Of a DNA stretch of 10,300 nucleotides, positions 5,941 through 10,300 are shown piece by piece (position 1 is the stretch's first letter; each line of letters begins with the position of its first letter). The DNA comes from an uncultured Clostridia bacterium (GTDB taxonomy: Bacteria; Bacillota; Clostridia; Oscillospirales; Ruminococcaceae), in NCBI GenBank assembly GCA_937894185.1, contig CALCSA010000389.1, forward strand, positions 1 through 10,300, in the 5' to 3' direction. The notes beneath the pieces are model-generated. The model had not been told where the DNA came from and made no database searches. It worked only from the letters and a program-made list of their open reading frames with translations. A program made the position numbers and the translations under genes.

Positions 5941-7146
5941 TTATTCGGCGTTGGGCAAATCCTTGAGGAGATCGTCGTCTTGCGCGTCGTCTTCCTCCTC
6001 GGGAAGAGAAGGAATATCAGGGCTTTGTTCCCGGGAAGGGTTGGGTTCCGGCTCCGATGGGGCAGGGCTGGGGGAAGCTGCCCCGGCTTCGGGGGCTTCG
6101 TCCTCCTCCTCTCCCCCCGGAACCTGGCCCAGAGCGTATGCCTTGGCTGTGGCCACCGAGGTCGCCACCTCCAGCTTGGAAGGACAGATATAACTGCAGG
6201 TGCCGCAGCCAATGCAAAACTGAGGGTCAAAAAGCGGCAGCCCTGCGTAGTAGTTGGTTTGAACCAGCCGGTGAATATACATGGGGTTAAGGCCCGAGGG
6301 GCAAACCTGCTCGCAGCGTCCGCAGCCGATACAGGTGTAGTGAGCGTCCCGCTGGTTTTCCCGCACCGCCAAAATGGCCCGGGTGGTGTGGGTGATGAGA
6401 GTGTTCTCGGTATCCAGAATAGAAACCCCGGTCATGGAGCCGCCGCAGACCACACGGGTGGGCTGCTGGGTCAGGCCGCAGCGTTCCAGCACCTGCATCA
6501 CCGTCATCCCCAGCGAAACCTCCAAATTCATAGGGCAGGCCACACAGTTGCCCGCCACCGTCAAAAATACGGTGCTTTGCTGCTTTTGCTGGTAAACCGC
6601 CCGAGCCAGATGAATGAGGGCGCCTACCCCCACCACAAGGCGGGGCATGTCCCCCAGATGGCTGAGGCGTTTTTGCTGGTAGGCGGGGTATCCTCCCCGC
6701 ACCCGCATCACCTTGATTTTTTGAATGGAGTGGGAAATGCGGGTTTCCAGATCGGTGATCATCTTATATACCATAATCCGCTTTTCCTGACAGCCTGCAA
6801 CGGTACAGCAAAGCTCCAACCCGTCGGCTACCTCTTCCCCCATTTGCAGAAGGGGCCCGATGCGGCTGGAAACATAGGGCTCGTCATCCACCGCGTCGGC
6901 GATGATGATTTTGGCCTTGCCCTGACTTCTCCTCAGCTTGCGGTAAAGGAGCTTGCCATCCCGCTCGTCCACAATCCGGGCCAGCCGGGCCAGCTCTATA
7001 ATGGCGTCCTGCTCGGTCTGCACCGCAATTTGTTTTAAATCCAGCTTGAGGGAGTCGGTCTGGGGGTGGACAAAGCGAACAACCGGCTTGGAAAAGGCGG
7101 GCTCCTTGTGCTGGCTGAGCACAATACCCTTGGAAAACATTGGCAT
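5941..7146 (-). CDS. rnfC: RnfC-like iron-sulfur subunit, N-terminally shortened, with acidic tail
   Basis: Peripheral cytoplasmic subunit of Rnf-type complexes, 401 residues. It starts like RnfC (MFSKGIVLSQHKE) but the lipoyl-like barrel that normally follows is missing. The Nqo1-like fold begins about residue 77: KIIIADAVDDEPYVSSR (79-95, family form NGAECEPY), GGYPAYQQKRL (151-161, family YPQGGEKQL, so the glycines are lost), then an SLBB-like part ending in VVCGGSMTGVS (232-242). Two complete ferredoxin motifs follow: CIGCGRCEQVCP (272-283) and CIGCGTCSYICP (311-322), enough for two [4Fe-4S] clusters. Residues about 344-401 form a Pro/Glu/Asp-rich tail. The start is ATG at 7146 (AAGGAAG 9 bases upstream); a second ATG at 7140 is possible. 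First gene of the cluster, divergent from mecA. NADH/FMN use is doubtful because key positions differ. Confidence 0.9.
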   Translation of the reverse strand: MPMFSKGIVLSQHKEPAFSKPVVRFVHPQTDSLKLDLKQIAVQTEQDAIIELARLARIVDERDGKLLYRKLRRSQGKAKIIIADAVDDEPYVSSRIGPLLQMGEEVADGLELCCTVAGCQEKRIMVYKMITDLETRISHSIQKIKVMRVRGGYPAYQQKRLSHLGDMPRLVVGVGALIHLARAVYQQKQQSTVFLTVAGNCVACPMNLEVSLGMTVMQVLERCGLTQQPTRVVCGGSMTGVSILDTENTLITHTTRAILAVRENQRDAHYTCIGCGRCEQVCPSGLNPMYIHRLVQTNYYAGLPLFDPQFCIGCGTCSYICPSKLEVATSVATAKAYALGQVPGGEEEDEAPEAGAASPSPAPSEPEPNPSREQSPDIPSLPEEEDDAQDDDLLKDLPNAE

Positions 7147-7168
7147 AGTGTTGGTCTTCCTTTATACT
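7140..7168 (+). promoter_or_regulatory. Sigma-A promoter of mecA overlapping the rnfC start codon
   Basis: TTGGCA (7140-7145), 17-bp spacer, TATACT (7163-7168): five of six matches in each box with optimal spacing. Transcription would begin near 7175, giving a leader of about 83 bases before mecA. The -35 box covers the rnfC-like start codons (7146 and 7140), so RNA polymerase bound here would lie on the beginning of the divergent gene. No equally good promoter for the rnfC-like operon was found in the 111-bp gap; a TATAAA on the minus strand (7166-7161) is too close to its start codon. Confidence 0.7.
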
Positions 7169-7205
7169 GCGAATTCCGAAAGAGCTGCGCAATTGATTTG
7201 CCGGG

Positions 7206-7249
7206 AACAGGCCCCAAGGAGGCGCCTGTTGTCCCCAACAGGCAGGAGG
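7206..7249 (+). promoter_or_regulatory. mecA leader with two mutually exclusive hairpins next to the ribosome binding site
   Basis: AACAGGC occurs at 7206-7212 and 7237-7243, and its exact reverse complement GCCTGTT lies between them at 7224-7230. The middle segment can pair with either copy: an 11-base loop with the first, a 6-base loop (GTCCCC) with the second. The second hairpin ends directly against the mecA AGGAGG (7244-7249). The loop of the first hairpin holds another SD-like AAGGAGG (7216-7222). This is the geometry of a translational switch; the function is inference. Confidence 0.5.
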
Positions 7250-7276
7250 GGTGAGAGATGGAGTTTATTTTGGTAG
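7229..7276 (+). CDS. Possible 15-codon leader ORF overlapping the mecA start
   Basis: A TTG at 7229 stands 6 bases after the AAGGAGG at 7216-7222 and opens 15 codons that end in TAG at 7276, out of frame with mecA, whose ATG is at 7258. TTG starts with strong ribosome binding sites are also seen in this window for the rnfE-like and DUF4015 genes. Ribosomes translating it would open the 7224-7243 hairpin and run across the mecA start. The peptide (containing PTGRRGERWSLFW) resembles nothing I recognise. This is weak evidence from spacing alone. Confidence 0.22.
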   Translation: MSPTGRRGERWSLFW

Positions 7277-7833
7277 ATGACGATAAGCTAAAGGTCTCTC
7301 TGACCCGGGAGGATTTGGAGGAACTGGGGATCAATTACGAAAGCATTGACTATTCCGACGAAAACACCCGCAAGGCTCTGGTGTCCCTATTGGAACAGGG
7401 GCGTGCCCAAGCAGGATTCAATCCCCGGCGCGCTAAGCTGTACATCGAGGTGTTTCCCAGTCAGAACGGGGGGTGCGTCATCTATTACACCCGCTTACAG
7501 GGGGGAGAGGTCTTTGCCGCCGGGCGGTTTGTGCCCGGCCCCGCGCCGGTGGTCTTTGCCTTTGAGTGTTCCGAGGCCTTGATCCGGGCCTGCGCGGGAG
7601 CCAAGCTCCGCTGCGTCCACCGGATCTTGCGCAGCAGTCTGTATCTATTGGAAAAGCAGTACCGGCTGGTGATCTGGCCTTTGGATTATTCGGATAATTT
7701 AAGCGTCCTCTTTCTTTCGGAGTACGGAAAAGCCGTGGGGGAAGGCGCGGTTCTGGCCGCCTTTACCGAGGAACACGGCAAGCTTCTGGTGTTGGAAAAC
7801 GCCATCGAAACCCTGGCCGAACTCCAAGCCTGA
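7258..7833 (+). CDS. mecA: MecA-family ClpC adaptor protein
   Basis: MecA proteins are cytoplasmic adaptors that deliver substrates to the ClpC/ClpP protease and help assemble ClpC. The N-terminal domain is clear: EFILVDDDKLKVSLTREDLE (2-21), LGINYESIDY (23-32), then ARAQAGF-like helix and LYIEVFPSQNGGCVIYYTRL (61-80; family form ...IEALPL.DGGCVI..TKL). After a short, non-acidic linker (81-97) the C-terminal domain appears: VVFAFECSEALIRACAGA (98-115), SSLYLLEKQYRLVI (126-139), and EEHGKLLVLENAIETLAEL (171-189; family EYGK.I..ENA.E.L). At 191 residues it is shorter than B. subtilis MecA (218), mostly in the linker. The ATG is set by AGGAGG 8 bases upstream. It is transcribed divergently from the rnf-like operon and has its own promoter and terminator. 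Confidence 0.88.
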   Translation: MEFILVDDDKLKVSLTREDLEELGINYESIDYSDENTRKALVSLLEQGRAQAGFNPRRAKLYIEVFPSQNGGCVIYYTRLQGGEVFAAGRFVPGPAPVVFAFECSEALIRACAGAKLRCVHRILRSSLYLLEKQYRLVIWPLDYSDNLSVLFLSEYGKAVGEGAVLAAFTEEHGKLLVLENAIETLAELQA

Positions 7834-7892
7834 AGCCTGTGTGCTCCCAAGGAAAAGGAAATGGGATACCTGCAAAAAAGCACTTGGCAAAA

Positions 7893-7932
7893 CAGGCTCT
7901 TCGGGCCTGCAAACCATATCAGGCTTTCTTTT
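7893..7932 (+). terminator. Terminator region after mecA, with alternative stems
   Basis: Three complementary pieces lie in series: CAGGC (7893-7897), GCCTG (7905-7909), and CAGGC (7920-7924), followed by TTTCTTTT (7925-7932). The first two form a compact hairpin with a three-base loop; the last two form a 5-bp stem (extendable by two G.U pairs) with a 10-base loop directly before the T run. Read on the minus strand, the compact hairpin is followed by TTTT, so it may also stop rpe transcripts from the other side. A further 7-bp inverted repeat (GGATTTT/AAAATCC, 7943-7961) lies between it and the rpe stop. Confidence 0.6.
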
Positions 7933-7976
7933 AACAGTGCCCGGATTTTGGGGAAAAATCCACGGCAAACCGGGGC

Positions 7977-8636
7977 CTAAACCGCTGCGGCGCAGCTTCC
8001 CCGCAGGGTGCGAACAGCGGCGGCGTAATCCGGTTGCCGGAACAGAGAAGAACCTGCCACAAAGACATCGGCTCCTGCCTTGGCGGCAATGGGGCCGGTG
8101 GTTTCGTCAATGCCGCCGTCCACCTGCAGCAGAACGGAAAGCCCCCGACGGTCAATTTCCCGCCGAATGGCCGAAACCTTGGACATCATGTGTTCCATAA
8201 AGCTTTGGCCTCCAAAACCCGGCTCCACCGTCATCACCAGAACCATGTCGATCTGATCCAAATAGGGAAACACCGCCTCGGCGGTTGTGACCGGCTTGAG
8301 GACCAGCCCCGGCTTTGCTCCCCCCTGCCGAATGACCTCGATGGTCTGGTCGATGGGGGAATCCGCCTCCAGATGAAAGGTAATGTAATCGGCCCCCGCC
8401 TGCAAAAAATCCTTTGCATAGCGCAGAGGCTCGCTGATCATCAGATGTACATCAAAGGGAATGGAAAGACGGGGCCGAAGGCTTTTGATCACCGGCGCGC
8501 CAAAGGAAATATTGGGGACAAAGTGGCCGTCCATCACATCCAGATGCAGCAAATCGGCGCCGGCGGCCTCCATGGCCAAAGATTCCTCTCCCAATCGGGA
8601 AAAGTCGCAGGCCAGTACCGAAGGGGCAATCTTCAT
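7977..8636 (-). CDS. rpe: Ribulose-phosphate 3-epimerase
   Basis: Cytoplasmic TIM-barrel enzyme that interconverts D-ribulose 5-phosphate and D-xylulose 5-phosphate in the pentose phosphate pathway. The 219 residues match the family length. Diagnostic motifs: KIAPSVLACDF (2-12), LLHLDVMDGHFVPNISFG (29-46), FDVHLMI (61-67), MTVEPGFGGQSF (135-146) and VDGGI (172-176). The metal and catalytic set His31, Asp33, His64 and Asp173 is present. GGAGG stands 8 bases upstream of the ATG at 8636. It is convergent with mecA and divergent from the small acidic-protein gene, with its own promoter and a leader hairpin. Many Firmicutes carry rpe next to rsgA and the PASTA kinase gene; that context is not seen here. 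Confidence 0.97.
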   Translation of the reverse strand: MKIAPSVLACDFSRLGEESLAMEAAGADLLHLDVMDGHFVPNISFGAPVIKSLRPRLSIPFDVHLMISEPLRYAKDFLQAGADYITFHLEADSPIDQTIEVIRQGGAKPGLVLKPVTTAEAVFPYLDQIDMVLVMTVEPGFGGQSFMEHMMSKVSAIRREIDRRGLSVLLQVDGGIDETTGPIAAKAGADVFVAGSSLFRQPDYAAAVRTLRGSCAAAV

Positions 8637-8658
8637 AACCGTTTCCTCCCTGTTTTAA

Positions 8659-8675
8659 GCCGCCCAAAAGGCGGC
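8659..8675 (-). promoter_or_regulatory. GC-rich hairpin in the rpe leader
   Basis: GCCGCC (8659-8664) and GGCGGC (8670-8675) form a 6-bp stem with a five-base loop in the rpe 5' leader. On the minus strand the stem is followed by TTAAAAC and then the rpe ribosome binding site, 8 bases away, so it is not a terminator. It may protect the mRNA or modulate initiation. Confidence 0.4.
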
Positions 8676-8700
8676 GCGATTGGCATGAAAGCGCACTCCT

Positions 8701-8729
8701 ATTGTAAACCAAGAGACAAAAAAGGTCAA
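8701..8729 (-). promoter_or_regulatory. Sigma-A promoter of rpe
   Basis: On the minus strand: TTGACC (8729-8724), 17-bp spacer, TACAAT (8706-8701). Each box matches five of six consensus bases. The expected start near 8694 gives a leader of about 58 bases that contains the hairpin at 8659-8675. Confidence 0.75.
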
Positions 8730-8892
8730 CTTCTATTTGGCGTCCCGTCCCTTGTCTCCAGGGTCCCAAGCCTTTTTTGTTCCCGGGGGAACAGAGGGCG
8801 CCTTTTTTACCGGGAAATCCCTGCCCAAGCCGGAAATTCCCGTATTTTTCGGCTCAAATAGAATGAATTTGCAATTTTTGGTCAAAATCATA

Positions 8893-8921
8893 TTGTGCTT
8901 TCCTTGTAAAATGATTATAAT
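8893..8921 (+). promoter_or_regulatory. Probable promoter of the small acidic-protein gene
   Basis: A perfect -10 TATAAT (8916-8921) stands 17 bp after TTGTGC (8893-8898), which matches only the first three -35 bases. Transcription would start near 8928, giving a leader of about 40 bases. The perfect -10 box and position support it; the -35 box is weak. Confidence 0.55.
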
Positions 8922-8968
8922 GAAACGAGAAGTAGACTCATTAGAGATAATAGAAAGGGAAAAAGACT

Positions 8969-9187
8969 ATGAAAAAGAGTACCTTCCTGTCGTGTGTAGC
9001 GCTTTTTGTGGCCGCTGTCGGCGTTGTGATCGCTCTGGCCGCTTATTTTAAAAACCGCAGCAGCTACCTGTATGATGACGACGACGATTTTATGTTTGAC
9101 GACCCCGACGATCTGGAATACTACGCTGCCGACCTTTCGGAAGAGGAAGAATCCGCTCCCTCCGACGAAGGGGATCTCAGCTTCTAA
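8969..9187 (+). CDS. Small single-pass membrane protein with highly acidic tail (unknown function)
   Basis: A 72-residue protein I do not recognise. It has a short positive start (MKK), one hydrophobic segment (about 6-27), the dibasic-type stop KNR (28-30), then a tail of 42 residues in which 18 are Asp or Glu and none is Lys or Arg: five Asp in a row (36-40), DDPDDLE (44-50) and EEEE (58-61). The orientation of the segment is unclear; the flanking positive charges (2-3 and 28-30) are nearly balanced. The gene is supported by its own promoter, an AAAGGGA site 8 bases before the ATG, and a strong terminator 40 bp after the stop. No neighbour on the same strand is close, so it is monocistronic. 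The acidic tail could bind cations or a basic partner; this is inference. Confidence 0.75.
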   Translation: MKKSTFLSCVALFVAAVGVVIALAAYFKNRSSYLYDDDDDFMFDDPDDLEYYAADLSEEEESAPSDEGDLSF

Positions 9188-9226
9188 CTGATTGGCTGGA
9201 CAAGCCCCGGACCCTATAGCAATGCG

Positions 9227-9259
9227 GCCCGCCCTGTTTGGGGCGGGCTGTTTTGGTTT
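9227..9259 (+). terminator. Rho-independent terminator of the small acidic-protein gene
   Basis: GCCCGCCC (9227-9234) and GGGCGGGC (9241-9248) form an 8-bp all-GC stem with a six-base loop, followed by TGTTTTGGTTT. It starts 40 bp after the stop codon. Confidence 0.85.
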
Positions 9260-9330
9260 GAATGCCTTGAAGAAGAAAGGTTTTTAGTTCAGGGGGATCC
9301 CCTCTCCCGGCTCTGCCCCGCATCAAAAAA

Positions 9331-9350
9331 GGATCGCCCGCGGGCGATCC
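9331..9350 (-). terminator. Bidirectional terminator downstream of gltX
   Basis: A perfect 20-base palindrome, GGATCGCCCGCGGGCGATCC, flanked by six A on the left and TTTT on the right. Read on the minus strand it follows gltX by 25 bp and ends in TTTTTT, a clear intrinsic terminator; on the plus strand it offers a second stop after the small-protein gene. As RNA the central bases open to make a loop of about four. Confidence 0.85.
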
Positions 9351-9375
9351 TTTTGGTTGTGCGTGATTGCAGCAG

Positions 9376-10300
9376 TTAACCCAGCTCTTGCTCCAGACGC
9401 TGGATGCCGTCCTCCAAACGGGAGAGGGAGTCGGCCTTGCCCAAGAGGTAGGCGAGCTCTACGCCGCCGCCGGGGGTGACCGCCTTGCCGGAAAGTGCCA
9501 CCCGCAAGGGCCAGAGCACCACTCCGTTCTTCACCTCCAGCTTTTCGATGAGGGCAAAGAGAGCACCGTGGATAGCCTGCTGGCTCCAATCCTCAAGGCC
9601 TTCCAGCACGGGCTTTATCTCCCGCAGCATGGCAAGAGCGCCGGGCTTGTCGGTCTTCATCTTCTTGTGGACGTGAAGCTGGGTGTCGTAGTCGGGCAGG
9701 GCATCGAAGAAGTCCACCTTTTCCGGCAGGTCGGAAAGGAGCTCGCAGCGGGCCTGAAGCAGGGCGCAGAGAGCGGCGGTGTCCACATCCTGCCGATGAA
9801 GAGTCTTACGCAGCCAAGGCAGCGCCGCCTTGTGGAACTCCTCGGGGGAAAGGCCGCGAATCCACTCGGCGTTGATATAATTGAGCTTGAGAGTATCAAA
9901 AATGGCGGGGGATTTGGAAAGCCCCTTGACGTCAAAGGCTTCCACCAACTCCGGCAGGGAAAAGATTTCCCGCTCGCCGCCGGGGGACCAGCCCAGCAGA
10001 GCCACATAGTTGAGGATGGCTCCCGTCAGGTAGCCCTTTTCCACCAAATCCTGATAGGAGGCGTCCCCGTGGCGCTTGCTCAGCTTTTCGGTTTGATTCT
10101 TCATCACCGGGGCGCAGTGAATATACCCCGGAACCGGCCATCCAAAAGCCTCGTAGAGCAGGTTGTACTTGGGGGAGGAGCTGAGGTACTCGTTGCCCCG
10201 GATGACATGGGTGATTCCCATGAGGTGGTCGTCGATGACGTTGGCAAAGTTGTAGGTGGGCATCCCGTCGCTTTTCAGGAGGATCTGATCTTCCAGTTCG
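9376..10300 (-). CDS. gltX: Glutamyl-tRNA synthetase, C-terminal part (cut by window edge)
   Basis: Class I aminoacyl-tRNA synthetase that charges tRNA(Glu). The frame is open to base 10300, so the ATG at 10263 is an internal Met, not the start; 307 residues are visible. The sequence opens with ELEDQILLKSDGMPTYNFAN, then VIDDHLMGITHVIRGNEYLSS, the conserved end of the catalytic domain. The second class I signature is KLSKRHGDAS (KLSKR, the KMSKS-type loop). LNYVALLGWSPG follows, and the rest is the helical anticodon-binding region with the usual LKLNYINAEWIRGLSPEEF. The HIGH motif is outside the window. This could also be a GlnRS-free (non-discriminating) type charging tRNA(Gln); the visible part does not decide. 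Its terminator lies 25 bp after the stop. Confidence 0.96.
   Translation of the reverse strand, partial: ELEDQILLKSDGMPTYNFANVIDDHLMGITHVIRGNEYLSSSPKYNLLYEAFGWPVPGYIHCAPVMKNQTEKLSKRHGDASYQDLVEKGYLTGAILNYVALLGWSPGGEREIFSLPELVEAFDVKGLSKSPAIFDTLKLNYINAEWIRGLSPEEFHKAALPWLRKTLHRQDVDTAALCALLQARCELLSDLPEKVDFFDALPDYDTQLHVHKKMKTDKPGALAMLREIKPVLEGLEDWSQQAIHGALFALIEKLEVKNGVVLWPLRVALSGKAVTPGGGVELAYLLGKADSLSRLEDGIQRLEQELG

Larger units (their letters stand above)
8637..8968. other. 332-base divergent intergenic region between rpe and the small acidic-protein gene
   Basis: The ends hold the rpe leader and promoter (minus strand) and the promoter of the small gene (plus strand). The middle (about 8730-8890) has no credible gene. 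It holds T runs at 8773, 8803, 8834 and 8874, two similar CCTTTTTT words 30 bp apart (8771 and 8801), and short inverted repeats such as TGTTCC/GGAACA (8779-8784 with 8788-8793) and AGCCG/CGGCT (8829-8833 with 8850-8854). I cannot assign a function to these. Confidence 0.5.

Noticed and set aside
5848..7038. Long open frame (396 codons) on the plus strand opposite the rnfC-like gene
   Set aside because: It is antisense to a clearly recognised gene; the product is Gly/His/Arg-rich with no domain, and GC-rich third positions commonly leave such frames open.
7161..7166. TATAAA on the minus strand as the rnfC-like promoter -10 box
   Set aside because: It would start transcription within about 10 bases of the start codon, inside the ribosome binding site, and no -35 box stands 16-18 bp before it.
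7943..7961. GGATTTT/AAAATCC inverted repeat as the rpe terminator
   Set aside because: No T run follows it on the minus strand; the GC hairpin at 7893-7909 with TTTT is the better candidate.

Overview
The window looks like the chromosome of a fairly GC-rich Gram-positive anaerobe, most likely a member of the Clostridia (Oscillospirales/Ruminococcaceae-like). The evidence is a MecA-type ClpC adaptor, a CsrA, an Rnf-type membrane complex, a Clostridia/Bacilli-type DUF4015 (GHL13-like) protein, strong AGGAGG ribosome binding sites, TTG starts and sigma-A-like promoters. This is inference; no 16S or tRNA gene is present. I see no mobile element, CRISPR array or phage gene.

Layout. 1-697 (-) is the 5' part of pgk. 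826-1596 (-) is an inositol-monophosphatase-family gene. 1698-1964 (-) is csrA, preceded by a 312-base non-coding stretch with a perfect 10-bp dyad and a GGA-rich, foldable segment. 2277-7146 (-) is a five-gene cluster, transcribed in the order rnfC-like, rnfD-like, rnfE-like, rnfA-like, and a membrane-anchored glycoside-hydrolase-like (DUF4015) gene. 7258-7833 (+) is a divergent mecA-type gene whose promoter overlaps the rnfC start and whose leader holds competing hairpins and a possible short upstream ORF. 7977-8636 (-) is rpe. 8969-9187 (+) is a small membrane protein with a very acidic tail. 9376-10300 (-) is the 3' part of gltX.

The outstanding item is the rnf cluster. A canonical Rnf complex is encoded by rnfCDGEAB. 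Here G and B are absent and no gap could hold them. The A and E subunits have lost the cysteines that hold the membrane [2Fe-2S] cluster, the C subunit lacks the N-terminal lipoyl-like domain, and the flavin-attachment Thr of D appears as Ser. The reading frames are intact, start sites are good and two genes overlap, so this is not simple decay. It looks like a minimal, rewired 'CDEA' Rnf-derived membrane complex, linked to a cell-surface DUF4015 protein, that cannot work by the standard ferredoxin:NAD+ route.

The other genes are housekeeping: glycolysis (pgk), pentose phosphate pathway (rpe), glutamyl-tRNA charging (gltX), RNA-level regulation (csrA) and regulated proteolysis (mecA). Their intergenic regions carry clear promoters, terminators and several leader hairpins.
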